Shown here in pieces: positions 27,301 through 35,790 of a DNA stretch of 64,000 nt. Within the stretch, counting starts at the first letter, position 1. Each line of letters starts with the position of its first letter. The notes under the pieces are model-generated. The model did not search any database, was not told the DNA's origin, and worked only from the letters and a program-made list of their open reading frames with translations. The DNA is from Priestia megaterium NBRC 15308 = ATCC 14581 (GTDB lineage Bacteria; Bacillota; Bacilli; Bacillales; Bacillaceae_H), in the NCBI RefSeq assembly GCF_000832985.1, contig NZ_CP009920.1:3714501-3778500 (forward strand). Direction: 5' to 3'. Position numbers and translations under genes: made by a program.

Positions 27301-27954
27301 GGTAATGACGGCACAGAAGTAATAACAGACCAGCTCTTTCCAACGCTTTCAAGCAATAAAATAAGGCTTTATAGCAAAGGAGGCGCTGTAAAATTAAATT
27401 CTCTTAAGATGTATCCGTTAAAATCAATTTGGAATAAAAGTCCTGTTGAGACAAACTTATCAGGGTGGAAAAGCATTAGCGGACTATGGGCCGATACGAT
27501 TAACGGGAAACAAGGACGAAGCAAAGAAGATGCCTTTACCTTATCATCAAAAGAAGCAAAAAATTTCACATATGAGGCAAAGATAAAGGTGTTAAAGGAG
27601 GCTGTTTCAAATTCTACAGGAGCAGGAGCGCTAGTATTCCGTTCGGATGAACAGGCAAATAACGCTTACGCTGCGAATGTAGATGTGCTTAATAATCAAG
27701 TGAAACTCATTGCGTTTAGAGATGGAATAGGAAAGGATCTCATTATTTACGACGATGGGGGAAAGCTGGATTTAAAACCAAATACGGATTACCATCTAAA
27801 AGTAAGGGCTGAAGGAGAGCACATTCAAGTTTATCTCGATGGCAAGCTGGTGATCGATACAATGGATCCTACCTTTTCAGAAGGTTATGCTGGGCTGAAT
27901 GTGTGGAATTCTACTAGTTTGTTTAATGAAGTGAAGCTTGAAATAGTGGATTAA
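24376..27954 (+). CDS. sacC: Secreted levanase (GH32) with a large domain insertion
   Basis: 1192 residues with a signal peptide (LLMIGVACSISLFSACPVLA). Catalytic boxes are D52 in MNDPNGM, D172 in WRDPKV and E730 in WECPTLLEL. Between the second and third boxes lie some 550 residues where about 50 are usual. Residues from about 216 to 690 hold two CBM66-like beta-sandwich repeats (near 214 and 361) and a third jelly-roll-like module (near 529). The propeller then resumes, and another CBM66-like domain closes the protein (1027-1192). It hydrolyses levan to fructose for the PTS. AAAGGAGGAAAGGAAG fixes the start; B. subtilis SacC has about 677 residues. Confidence 0.93.
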   Translation: MKRTVKKLLMIGVACSISLFSACPVLADNTGYYQEKYRNQFHFSPEANWMNDPNGMVYYNGEYHLFYQYYPYGTTWGPMHWGHAVSTDLVKWKHLPIALSPDENGEIFSGSAVIDWNNTAGFGKEAMVAIFTHSGRKGQVQSLAYSKDRGRTWTKYEGNPIMPNPPVPDWRDPKVFWHDQTKQWVMSLAAKDKIMFYTSPDLKNWKYASEFGPDGGIQANGQSGAYSYTLSEQKGQSFTLEGEITLVEKNGRAGAGGLVFRSNKDATNAYTVNLDAEKNLLTLNKVEKGNITTVVSKPMRLDTSQAYHVKVEANSHYFKVLLNGKQVLEGSDASFENGQFGLTAWNSTAVFRHVKFTNQSNFITNLSNWKPVTGTWNDTADGKTGKSDSDGYIMSEEQGDQFIYESNMTFLDENPGSGALLFRADAEAKNGYIASVDASKDTIKLVKLQNGISTVLAETNEKIDTSKSHQVKVTASGNKLDLYIDDNFTLTAKDETFSKGLFGLHVNQSSVRFQDVNMTKFIDTDEKEIKNKSFETGDLTGWKTIKGNAFTNDHVTDATTNWSGLFEQKGKYHLWGFSDKQDGDNATGELHSSYFKLSGSGEINLLMGGGNDPANRYVALVRASDDKELIRQANTKFADEKYQRYVWDASKYIGEVLYIKAVDQAVGGWGHINLDDVNVFHTEKMPDKVDSVAKEPEEAKQRESGEISDWNTVSGEWVNSTHGSNGGIWECPTLLELPVDGDSTKKKWVLQVSINDGAAAGGSGMQYFVGDFDGKTFKNENPPEEVLWTDYGADFYAAVDWSGVAGDNGEKYWLGWMSNWQYANNTPTTTWRSSMSIPRKIELTNTAKGLRLKQIPVSIDSIRNKQEKKILKNLMVTENGNLLSGIQENKYEIMAEFDVSNTEAQEFGFQIQKEGSENTKVSYNINKQRLSVDRTNSGSFDFGENVKGKHSASMLPKDGKVKLHMFVDQSSVEVFGNDGTEVITDQLFPTLSSNKIRLYSKGGAVKLNSLKMYPLKSIWNKSPVETNLSGWKSISGLWADTINGKQGRSKEDAFTLSSKEAKNFTYEAKIKVLKEAVSNSTGAGALVFRSDEQANNAYAANVDVLNNQVKLIAFRDGIGKDLIIYDDGGKLDLKPNTDYHLKVRAEGEHIQVYLDGKLVIDTMDPTFSEGYAGLNVWNSTSLFNEVKLEIVD

Positions 27955-27962
27955 GGGATTGT

Positions 27963-27990
27963 GAAAGCTGCCGTTTACTAAGGCAGCTTT
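27963..27990 (+). terminator. Levanase terminator
   Basis: Arms AAAGCTGCC / GGCAGCTTT with a T-rich tail. Confidence 0.75.
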
Positions 27991-28000
27991 TATATAACAT

Positions 28001-28036
28001 AAAAAAGTATGCTGCGGTGAAGTAGCATGCTTTTTT
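28001..28036. terminator. Second terminator hairpin
   Basis: AAAAAAGTATGCT pairs with AGCATGCTTTTTT (one mismatch), giving T runs on both strands. Confidence 0.65.
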
Positions 28037-28196
28037 GAATTTCATAGGTTAATGAAGAGGGTTTTTACATATGATAAATATCTTACTAGTCTAATTAATC
28101 GTACATTTTAGTTCTTAAAAGGTCTTTTGAAAAATCCTCATAAAAATATGATAAAATCGGATAGGATATATATTTCGAGGAAGGAAAGTGTTTTTT

Positions 28197-28943
28197 ATGA
28201 TTATTGGTAACGAACAAGATTTAGAAAGTTTACGCAAAATTGGACGCATCGTTGCACTTGCGCGCGAAGAGATGAAAAACCAAGCAAAAGCAGGTATGAC
28301 AACAAAAGAACTTGATATGATCGGTAAAAAAATATTGGATGAACACGGTGCTACTTCTGCACCTGAAAAAGAATATAATTTCCCAGGTGTAACGTGCATT
28401 AGTGTAAACGAAGAAGTGGCTCACGGTATTCCGGGAGATCGAGTATTAAAAGATGGCGATTTAGTAAATGTGGATGTATCTGCCGTACTTGATGGCTATT
28501 ATTCAGATACCGGTATTTCATTTGTTATTGGGAAAGATGAAGAAAAAGAAAAGCTGTGTCAAGCTGCAGTAGATGCATTTTGGGCAGCTATGAAAAAAGT
28601 AAAAGCTGGTTCAAAACAAAACCAAATTGGTCGTGCTGTTTCTAACTTTGCACACCAAAACGGATACGCGGTTATTGAAAATTTAACGGGTCATGGTGTT
28701 GGCCGCAGCTTGCATGACGCTCCTAACCATATTTTAAACTATTATGATCCAATGGATAAAGCCCTTTTGAAAAAAGGCCTTGTTATTGCTGTAGAACCGT
28801 TTATCTCTATGAAAGCTGATCATATCATTGAACGCGGAGACGACGGCTGGACGTTTGTTACACCTGATAATAGTCTTGTAGCACAATGTGAACATACGAT
28901 TGTTGTAACAAACGGTGAACCGATTATTTTAACTGAACTATAA
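28197..28943 (+). CDS. map: Type I methionine aminopeptidase
   Basis: 248 residues, the compact type I form. Metal ligands are visible in VNVDVSAVLDGYYSDTG (two Asp), TGHGVGRSLHDAPN (His), AVEPFIS (Glu) and QCEHTIVV (Glu), and the substrate His in EVAHGIPGD. It removes initiator methionine from nascent proteins. The gene is not in the ribosomal protein cluster, so it is likely the second, MapB/YflG-like copy. ATG 28197 is preceded by AGGAAGGAAAG. Terminators lie on both sides. Confidence 0.93.
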   Translation: MIIGNEQDLESLRKIGRIVALAREEMKNQAKAGMTTKELDMIGKKILDEHGATSAPEKEYNFPGVTCISVNEEVAHGIPGDRVLKDGDLVNVDVSAVLDGYYSDTGISFVIGKDEEKEKLCQAAVDAFWAAMKKVKAGSKQNQIGRAVSNFAHQNGYAVIENLTGHGVGRSLHDAPNHILNYYDPMDKALLKKGLVIAVEPFISMKADHIIERGDDGWTFVTPDNSLVAQCEHTIVVTNGEPIILTEL

Positions 28944-28994
28944 TCAAGTTCCGCACGTCTTCTTATTTTTATAGATTCCATTAATTAAATTAAT

Positions 28995-29052
28995 AAAAAG
29001 CTACTTCACTTAGCAATGTTTTTTTATTGTGTTATAGTGAGGTGGCTTTTTT
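28995..29052 (+). terminator. Terminator of the aminopeptidase gene
   Basis: AAAAAGC..ACTTCACT can pair with AGTGAGGTGGCTTTTT (with G-U pairs), ending in T6. Confidence 0.55.
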
Positions 29053-29178
29053 GATTTATTACGCAATGAATGATGATCATATTGATTTGCTTTGTTCAGA
29101 TAACGTTTGAAAGATAGTGTAATTGAATATGCTCAAGGGAATGCTAAACATAAATCAAAATGAAAAGGGGTATAAAAT

Positions 29179-29487
29179 GTGGAATATGTAAAAAGAGAAA
29201 CGGCTATAAGTGAACTGACGCATCATATGGATGATATTTTAAACAAATATAACCTTCAAGGCGTCTCCGTATATGAAGAAGAAGGAGAAGGTAATCACTA
29301 TTATCTTGGCTACACAGTAAAAAAGAATGATCAGGTGTTTATGCTAAACAGACCTTATCTAAAAGATAAAGACGGGAAACTAGCAGTAGAAAAGCAAGAA
29401 TGGACCGTTCAAGGTAACGAAGGAGAAACAAATGGACATGCTTCACTTGAAGATGCATTTCAAAAAATTGATGAAATCGTACATTAA
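29179..29487 (+). CDS. Small acidic protein, unknown function
   Basis: 102 residues from a GTG eight bases after AAAGGGG. Soluble and acidic (VSVYEEEGEGNHYYLGYTVKKNDQVF), with an alternating beta-strand pattern and a short C-terminal helix. No Cys and no membrane segment. I do not recognise the family with certainty. Monocistronic. Confidence 0.65.
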   Translation: MEYVKRETAISELTHHMDDILNKYNLQGVSVYEEEGEGNHYYLGYTVKKNDQVFMLNRPYLKDKDGKLAVEKQEWTVQGNEGETNGHASLEDAFQKIDEIVH

Positions 29488-30112
29488 ATAAATTCGATGA
29501 ATTTCACTGCGGATACTTTTCTTTGAACACTTGAGTACGAGCAGTAGAAGCGCTAATAGGTAACGGGTGTCTTTCATCTATACTATCTAAATTTTCTTTG
29601 CTTTGAAATCTAGAAAATTATATAATGAAAAATTGTTTTTTTAGGTTTTACTATATAAATACGGGGTACACATATAGTACAGCAGCTATCATGCAAATGG
29701 TTGTTGTGAAAGGTTAAATACTTAGCGTTTGAAGGGACTGATTAGTTTTGAAAGGCTTAACAGCGACTTCAGCAAATGTATTACCGCAAATTGAAAGCAG
29801 ATATTCGTATCTGACACAAGGCACTTTGGTTATGAACCGATATACGTAACGAAAGGGCCTGACTAGGCAAACAAAGGAAAGACTGAATCAACTAGAAGAA
29901 GCCTGCATCTAAAAATGTAGGCTTCTTCTTTTTTACAGATGAAACTAAGGTGATGAGTGAGTACATAGCGGGTATGAATTCAAAAGATTCACATTCAATC
30001 AATTTTCCGTGCACGTTTTTCTTGAAAAAAGGTCATAAGTTGAAGATACTGTATATAACTATGTAAAAGAATTTTTGAAGACAAAATAGTAAATCTGCTT
30101 GAGGTGAAAATG
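29488..30112. other. Gene-free stretch with an orphan terminator
   Basis: No convincing protein gene in about 620 bases. It holds a strong terminator at 29895-29934 with no gene directly before it, so part of this region may be transcribed as a small RNA. A 34-codon frame from a TTG at 29749 lacks a ribosome site and is not called. Confidence 0.4.
29895..29934 (+). terminator. Orphan intrinsic terminator
   Basis: GAAGAAGCCTGCAT pairs with ATGTAGGCTTCTTC, followed by a long T run. About 400 bases from the nearest upstream stop codon. Confidence 0.8.
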
Positions 30113-30262
30113 ATGAGAAAAGCAAATAAAAGTGAATTTCTGTGGAATACGTTAGACGGCTGGCTTTTTATCCCTAGGAACATTCCTTTACTATTCCTTT
30201 TTGTATTTCTCTTAGGGGTTTCTTACCTAGGTTGGGTTAAGCTGTTTCATAAATTCGTTTAG
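30113..30262 (+). CDS. Small single-pass membrane protein, unknown function
   Basis: 49 codons beginning MRKANKSEFLWNTLDGW, then a hydrophobic helix IPLLFLFVFLLGVSYLGWV and a basic end. GAGGTG at 30101-30106 suits this ATG; another ATG at 30110 is in frame but close. A terminator follows at 30274. Unknown function. Confidence 0.55.
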   Translation: MRKANKSEFLWNTLDGWLFIPRNIPLLFLFVFLLGVSYLGWVKLFHKFV

Positions 30263-30273
30263 ATACACCAATG

Positions 30274-30299
30274 AGCTGAAACAAAAAACTGTTTCAGCT
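30274..30299 (+). terminator. Terminator-like hairpin
   Basis: Perfect arms AGCTGAAACA / TGTTTCAGCT around AAAAAC, with only a short TT afterwards. Confidence 0.55.
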
Positions 30300-30354
30300 T
30301 GTGGGCGTGGTGATTTATTTATTTTATGTATAGCTGTACCGTAATTTACCTAAA

Positions 30355-30828
30355 TTATTCATTCCATCCTTTGCATACATCAACCCATTTTAAGCATTTC
30401 GAAAATTCTTCTAGTTCGGGTATTGTTAATTCGATTGCACTATTTCCACTTCCACAGGCAGGGAAAATGGTGACAAAACGTTTCAGAGATTCATCTAGGT
30501 ACACGTGAACACCTTCATTAACGGCAAACGGGCATACTCCGCCTACAGCATGACCAATCAGCGTTTCTACTTCACTTGCTCCAAGCATTTTTGCTTTGGT
30601 TCCGAACTCTTCTTTATATTTTCGGTTGTCAATTTTTGCATCTCCCGCTGCCACAATCAATAAAACGGTTCCTTCTGCGTTAAAAGAAAGACTTTTTGCG
30701 ATTCGTTGCGGCTCGCATTTTAAAGCTTGCGCTGCCAGTTCTACAGTAGCACTGGACTCATCCATTTCAATAATTCGATTCTCCATGTCATATTGTTTAA
30801 AATATGCTTTTACTTTTTCAATCGCCAT
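30355..30828 (-). CDS. YbaK/EbsC-family aminoacyl-tRNA deacylase
   Basis: 157 residues covering one YbaK/ProRS-editing domain. Recognisable blocks are CEPQRIAKSLSF, LIVAAGDAKIDNRKYKEEFG (with the conserved Lys), EVETLIGHAVGGVCPFA and YLDESLKRF. Members clear mischarged tRNAs such as Cys-tRNA(Pro). It resembles B. subtilis YwhH. AAAGGAATGG precedes the ATG. Convergent with the small membrane gene at 30113. Confidence 0.85.
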   Translation of the reverse strand: MAIEKVKAYFKQYDMENRIIEMDESSATVELAAQALKCEPQRIAKSLSFNAEGTVLLIVAAGDAKIDNRKYKEEFGTKAKMLGASEVETLIGHAVGGVCPFAVNEGVHVYLDESLKRFVTIFPACGSGNSAIELTIPELEEFSKCLKWVDVCKGWNE

Positions 30829-31143
30829 TTTTTATATCCATTCCTTTCATTGAATCTCGCAAATATGTATGATTGCCTTACAGAGAATGTACAGTTGTTC
30901 TTTAAAGTGAAAAATTCTTATTATTTTAATATACAGAAATTATACACAACTTTGAAGTTAAAAGCACATATTCGTTTTAATTAAAAAAGTTACGTAAGTA
31001 AAGTATTTTTAACTGATTAAAGCAGGATTACGGAACCCTTTGACGAATGTAACTATGTCGGCTGCGAAAACATAGGCATTAGAACAAAAGATAAATGATG
31101 AAATTGAAAAGGCGCAAACGTTCTAGTGAAATGAGGAGAAGGA
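30829..31143. other. Intergenic region without recognised features
   Basis: AT-rich gap of about 315 bases between divergent genes. It should contain both promoters, but I see no strong consensus elements or gene. Confidence 0.4.
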
Positions 31144-31335
31144 ATGCCAAATTTACACACTGTCGTCAGTTTTTTTAGCAGTACATGTATGGCAACGATG
31201 AGTATGATTTATTTGTTTTCCCTTGTGCCGCGCGCATGGTCTTTTAAATTTCGATTTGGAGCCATGGTTATAGGAATCCCAGTCGGCATTATAATGGGAC
31301 AGGTTGCTATGCTGATCGGCTGGCACCATCATTAA
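31144..31335 (+). CDS. Small two-helix membrane protein, unknown function
   Basis: 63 residues starting MPNLHTVVSFFSSTCMAT, with two hydrophobic segments separated by a basic turn (PRAWSFKFRFG) and ending GWHHH. GAGGAGAAGGA immediately precedes the ATG. The aldo/keto reductase follows after 37 bases, so the two may be co-transcribed. Confidence 0.6.
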   Translation: MPNLHTVVSFFSSTCMATMSMIYLFSLVPRAWSFKFRFGAMVIGIPVGIIMGQVAMLIGWHHH

Positions 31336-31372
31336 AACTTTGAACTTTTTAACAAAAAAGGAGACGTGTAAA

Positions 31373-32197
31373 ATGAATATGGTTACATTAAACAATGGTT
31401 TAAAAATGCCTCAGCTTGGGTTTGGCGTATGGCAAGTAGAAGATAACCAAGCAGCAGCTGCAGTGTCAAAAGCAATTGAGGTTGGGTATACCTCTATTGA
31501 CACAGCTATGATTTATAAAAATGAAGAAGGAGTAGGCCAGGCGATTAAAGAATCTTCTGTTCCTCGAGAACAGCTGTTTATTACAACAAAAGTTTGGAAC
31601 AGCGACCAAGGCTATGAAAATGCATTACGTGCATTTGATGAAAGCTTAGAACGATTAGGACTTGATTATGTCGATTTATATTTAATTCACTGGCCTACGC
31701 CTCAATATGATGAGTACGTGGAGACGTATAAAGCATTAGAAAAGCTTTATCACGACGGAAAAGTAAAAGCAATTGGCGTCTGCAACTTTGAAATTGAACA
31801 TTTAGAGCGCTTGTTAAACGAATGTGATGTAACACCGGTTTTAAACCAAATTGAGTGCCATCCGTATCTTGCTCAAAACGAATTAAAAGAGTTTTGCGCT
31901 AAACATAATATTTTTGTGGAAGCATGGAGTCCTCTTGATCAAGGCGGAGAAGTGTTACAAGACGAGGTTATTCAAAAAATTGCTGAAGTACATAGCAAAA
32001 CTCCGGCTCAAGTTGTATTGCGCTGGCACTTACAGAACAACACAATTGTCATCCCTAAATCAGTTACACCGTCTAGAATAGAAGAAAACTTTAACGTGTT
32101 TGATTTTGAACTAACTGCCGATGATATGGCAGAGATTAATGGGTTAAACAGCAACCGCCGCAAAGGTCCGCACCCAAGTGACATGAACGTCCGATAA
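31373..32197 (+). CDS. Aldo/keto reductase (YvgN/glyoxal reductase type)
   Basis: 274 residues, a single TIM-barrel AKR. The catalytic tetrad is visible: Asp and Tyr in DTAMIYKNE, Lys in TTKVWN, His in LIHWP; the cofactor region IPKSVTPSRIEENF binds NADPH. Substrates are probably methylglyoxal and other small aldehydes. AAAAAAGGAGACG precedes the ATG at 31373. Confidence 0.9.
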   Translation: MNMVTLNNGLKMPQLGFGVWQVEDNQAAAAVSKAIEVGYTSIDTAMIYKNEEGVGQAIKESSVPREQLFITTKVWNSDQGYENALRAFDESLERLGLDYVDLYLIHWPTPQYDEYVETYKALEKLYHDGKVKAIGVCNFEIEHLERLLNECDVTPVLNQIECHPYLAQNELKEFCAKHNIFVEAWSPLDQGGEVLQDEVIQKIAEVHSKTPAQVVLRWHLQNNTIVIPKSVTPSRIEENFNVFDFELTADDMAEINGLNSNRRKGPHPSDMNVR

Positions 32198-32291
32198 CGT
32201 TTAAAAAATAAAATTTTGCAGCCGTGAATCATCGCTGCTATAAGAAAAAACCATTTTATTTCAGATTATTTAAAATTTTCTTAAATAATGA

Positions 32292-32320
32292 TTGACAAAT
32301 GATTAATTCAGCGCAATACT
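32292..32320 (+). promoter_or_regulatory. Candidate sigma-A promoter of the hut operon
   Basis: TTGACA (32292-32297), 17 bases, AATACT (32315-32320). It would give a leader of about 220 bases containing the UAG triplets and attenuator described next. Confidence 0.6.
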
Positions 32321-32366
32321 TAGTGTAGATACTCTAGTTGCTTTAAGATGTACAGCTTAAAGTGTA

Positions 32367-32453
32367 TAGTGATTTAGTCATTTAGCGATTGTATGTATAA
32401 GTGAAATACTGATTATTAATAAAAGCCCATAGTGTAAGTAGGTTAGTTTATAG
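32367..32453 (+). promoter_or_regulatory. UAG triplet arrays in the hut leader
   Basis: UAG occurs at 32367, 32375 and 32383 with exact 8-base periodicity, and again at 32430, 32439, 32444 and 32451 just before the terminator. Regularly spaced UAG/NAG triplets are the recognition form of the HutP antiterminator in B. subtilis (usual spacer four bases; here five in the first array). Function inferred. Confidence 0.5.
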
Positions 32454-32502
32454 GGGGCTATATCAAAAGGAGCTTGTTTCCTCTTTGATATAGCCCCTTT
32501 TT
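32454..32502 (+). terminator. hut leader attenuator
   Basis: GGGGCTATATCAAA pairs perfectly with TTTGATATAGCCCC, followed by T5. It lies 46 bases before the hutH start and downstream of the predicted promoter, so it should stop transcription unless antitermination occurs. Confidence 0.85.
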
Positions 32503-32548
32503 GTGTTCAAAAAGAAAAGGTAGTCTACAGTTTAACAAGGGAGCGGGT

Positions 32549-34063
32549 ATGATGTTTATTCAAATTGATGGAAATTCACTGACGTTCGACCAAATTTACA
32601 AAGTTATTTACCAAGGATACTCCGTGAAAATTAGCGATCACGCAGTTGAACATATACAAAAAAGCAGAACGTTAGTTGAAGAGAGCATTACGAACAACAA
32701 CGTCATTTACGGAGTGAATACGGGATTTGGAAAGTTTAGCGATACGGTTATTTCAAAAACAGACTTAGCTGATCTGCAGATTAACCTAATTCGCAGTCAT
32801 GCCTGCGGACTAGGAGAGCCATTCTCGTTAGAAGTAAGCAGAGTCATGCTGCTTTTACGAGCGAATGCATTAGCTAAAGGGTATTCCGGAATACGACTGG
32901 AAACCTTGCAGCTTCTTATCGATTGCTTAAATCAAAACGTAGTACCGGTTATCCCGAGTCAAGGTTCGCTTGGAGCTAGCGGTGACTTAGCCCCGTTATC
33001 ACATCTAGCGCTGCTACTAGTTGGAGAAGGAGAAGCTGTATATAATGGTCAGCGAATGCAAGGAGAAGAAGCTTTAAAGCTAGCGGGGCTTGAACCTATA
33101 CAATTACAGGCAAAAGAAGGGCTAGCTCTAATTAACGGCACTCAGGCAATGACGGCTGTAGGCGTAGCTTCGTACCTTGAAGCTCAAAAGCTCGCTGATC
33201 TTGCGGACGGGATTGCAGCACTAACACTAGAAGGTCTGCAAGGTATTGTAGAAGCATTCATGCCCGAGTCTCATGCAGTAAGGCCTTATCGCGAACAACA
33301 GCAGGTAGCTGCCCGAATTCTTTCGTACTTAGAAGGCAGTCAATTAACTACTTCTCAAGGTCAAATAAGAGTGCAAGATGCTTATTCACTGCGCTGTATT
33401 CCTCAAGTTCATGGTGCTATTTATCAAGTTTTAAATTATGTGAAAGAAAAGCTTTTAATTGAGATTAATTCAGCAACCGATAACCCGCTCATCTTTGCCG
33501 ACAGCGGCAAAGTAATTTCTGGAGGGAACTTTCACGGGCAGCCTATTGCGTTTGCTATGGATTTTCTAGGAATTGCAATGGCGGAGCTTGGGAATATTTC
33601 TGAACGGCGCATTGAACGAATAGTAAACCCTCAGCTTAGCGGGCTGCCGGCATTTTTAAGTACAGATCCAGGTCTAGAGTCCGGGCTCATGATTACTCAA
33701 TACGCTGCTGCTTCATTAGTTTCCGAAAATAAAGTATTAGCGCATCCATCAAGTGTCGATTCTATCCCATCTTCAGCGAATCAAGAAGATCATGTCAGCA
33801 TGGGAACGACTGCTGCACGTCATGCTTATCAAATTATCCAAAATACACGAAGAGTTTTATCAATTGAAGCAATTTGTGCGGCTCAAGCAGCTGATATTCA
33901 AGGGGTGGATAAACTGGCTTCGGAAACAAGAAAAATTTATTCAAGAATTAGAAAAACCGTACCAACCATTACTAAAGACCGAATTTTCTCACGTGATATT
34001 GAAGGGTTAGCAGCTGATTTCAAAACCTTTGTGCAAGATACTAATTATGAATTAGCGCTTTAA
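32549..34063 (+). CDS. hutH: Histidine ammonia-lyase
   Basis: 504 residues. The MIO prosthetic group forms from Ala143-Ser144-Gly145 in [24 protein letters not shown] and [15 protein letters not shown] are further active-site blocks. It converts histidine to urocanate and ammonia, the first hut step. ATG codons at 32549 and 32552 follow AAGGGAG; either could serve. First gene of a four-gene hut operon, behind the attenuator. Confidence 0.96.
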   Translation: MMFIQIDGNSLTFDQIYKVIYQGYSVKISDHAVEHIQKSRTLVEESITNNNVIYGVNTGFGKFSDTVISKTDLADLQINLIRSHACGLGEPFSLEVSRVMLLLRANALAKGYSGIRLETLQLLIDCLNQNVVPVIPSQGSLGASGDLAPLSHLALLLVGEGEAVYNGQRMQGEEALKLAGLEPIQLQAKEGLALINGTQAMTAVGVASYLEAQKLADLADGIAALTLEGLQGIVEAFMPESHAVRPYREQQQVAARILSYLEGSQLTTSQGQIRVQDAYSLRCIPQVHGAIYQVLNYVKEKLLIEINSATDNPLIFADSGKVISGGNFHGQPIAFAMDFLGIAMAELGNISERRIERIVNPQLSGLPAFLSTDPGLESGLMITQYAAASLVSENKVLAHPSSVDSIPSSANQEDHVSMGTTAARHAYQIIQNTRRVLSIEAICAAQAADIQGVDKLASETRKIYSRIRKTVPTITKDRIFSRDIEGLAADFKTFVQDTNYELAL

Positions 34064-34112
34064 TAAAAAGTTAGTTTAACAGTTTTTCATTTTTATAGAG
34101 GAGGAAAACGAA

Positions 34113-35774
34113 ATGGAGACAAAACAAAGTGGAATAAAAGCACCTCGTGGAACAGAACTAACGACAAAAGGCTGGGTACAAGAAGCTGCTCTTCGCATGC
34201 TTCTAAACAATTTAGATTCTGAAGTAGCGGAGCATCCGGAAAAGTTAGTCGTATACGGAGGAATCGGAAAAGCAGCCCGTAACTGGGAGGCGTTCGATCG
34301 TATTGTCGCAGCGTTAAAAGAGTTAGAAGAAGATGAAACGCTTCTCATACAGTCCGGTAAGCCTGTTGCGGTTTTTAAAACCCACAGTGATGCACCGCGT
34401 GTTTTATTAGCGAATTCGAATCTTGTTCCTGCTTTTGCAAATTGGGAGACGTTCCATGAGCTTGATAAAAAAGGGTTAATGATGTACGGACAAATGACTG
34501 CAGGAAGCTGGATTTATATCGGAAGCCAAGGCATTGTTCAAGGAACGTATGAAACATTTGCTGAGTGTGCCAACCAGCATTTTAACGGAACTTTGAAAGG
34601 AACGATTACGCTAACAGCTGGATTAGGAGGAATGGGAGGCGCACAGCCACTAGCTGTTACGATGGCAGGCGGGGTTGTAATTGGAATTGATGTTGATCGC
34701 ACGCGTATTGAAAAACGTATCGAAACAAAATATTGCGATACGGTAGTCGAAAGTGTAGATGATGCAATCACGTTAGCTGAAGATGCAAAAAGATTGGGCA
34801 AAGCGCTTTCCATTGGATTAGTTGGAAATGCAGCCGAGATTCTTCCTAAGATGATAGAGCGAGGATTTATCCCAGATATTGTGACGGATCAAACATCGGC
34901 ACATGATCCGCTTAACGGATATTTGCCGATTGGAGTCAGCTTAGCAGAAGGAGAAAGATTGCGGAATACAAATCCAAATGAATATATAAAACAATCAAAA
35001 GCAAGTATGGCTATTCACGTTCAAGCCATGTTAGAGATGCAGAGAAAAGGCGCGATTGCTTTTGACTATGGCAATAATATTCGCCAAGTGGCGTTGGATG
35101 AAGGTGTCACGAATGCATTTGATTTCCCGGGATTTGTCCCAGCGTACATCCGTCCGCAGTTCTGTGAAGGAAAAGGACCGTTTCGATGGGTCGCTTTGTC
35201 AGGAAACCCAGAGGATATTTATAAAACAGATGAAGTCATTTTACGTGAGTTTTCGGATAATACGCATCTTTGCAACTGGATTAGAATGGCGAGAGAAAAA
35301 ATTGAGTTTCAAGGATTGCCGGCTCGTATTTGCTGGCTAGGCTACGGAGAAAGAGCGCGCTTTGGAAAAATTATTAATGATATGGTAGCAAACGGAGAGC
35401 TGTCAGCGCCTATCGTTATTGGCAGAGACCATCTAGATGCCGGTTCTGTGGCTTCGCCAAATCGGGAAACTGAAGCGATGAAAGACGGCAGTGATGCAGT
35501 AGCAGACTGGCCGATTTTGAATGCATTAGTAAATACGGCAGCAGGCGCAAGCTGGGTATCTGTTCACCACGGAGGAGGAGTAGGTATGGGGTATTCTCTT
35601 CACGCTGGGATGGTTGTAGTAGCAGACGGGACGGAAGAAGCAGCCAAACGTCTAGAACGTGTTTTAACAACAGACCCAGGCATGGGTGTAGTTCGTCATG
35701 TAGACGCCGGCTATGATAAGGCCATTCAAACTGCAAAAGAAAAAGGAATACAAATTCCGGCGTTAAATGAATAA
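34113..35774 (+). CDS. hutU: Urocanate hydratase
   Basis: 553 residues, full length. [16 protein letters not shown], the NAD-binding [20 protein letters not shown] and the C-terminal [17 protein letters not shown] are typical. It uses tightly bound NAD+ to convert urocanate to imidazolonepropionate. AGAGGAGGAAAACGAA precedes the ATG. hutI starts 16 bases after the stop. Confidence 0.96.
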   Translation: METKQSGIKAPRGTELTTKGWVQEAALRMLLNNLDSEVAEHPEKLVVYGGIGKAARNWEAFDRIVAALKELEEDETLLIQSGKPVAVFKTHSDAPRVLLANSNLVPAFANWETFHELDKKGLMMYGQMTAGSWIYIGSQGIVQGTYETFAECANQHFNGTLKGTITLTAGLGGMGGAQPLAVTMAGGVVIGIDVDRTRIEKRIETKYCDTVVESVDDAITLAEDAKRLGKALSIGLVGNAAEILPKMIERGFIPDIVTDQTSAHDPLNGYLPIGVSLAEGERLRNTNPNEYIKQSKASMAIHVQAMLEMQRKGAIAFDYGNNIRQVALDEGVTNAFDFPGFVPAYIRPQFCEGKGPFRWVALSGNPEDIYKTDEVILREFSDNTHLCNWIRMAREKIEFQGLPARICWLGYGERARFGKIINDMVANGELSAPIVIGRDHLDAGSVASPNRETEAMKDGSDAVADWPILNALVNTAAGASWVSVHHGGGVGMGYSLHAGMVVVADGTEEAAKRLERVLTTDPGMGVVRHVDAGYDKAIQTAKEKGIQIPALNE

Positions 35775-35790
35775 AAAAGGAGGGATACGT

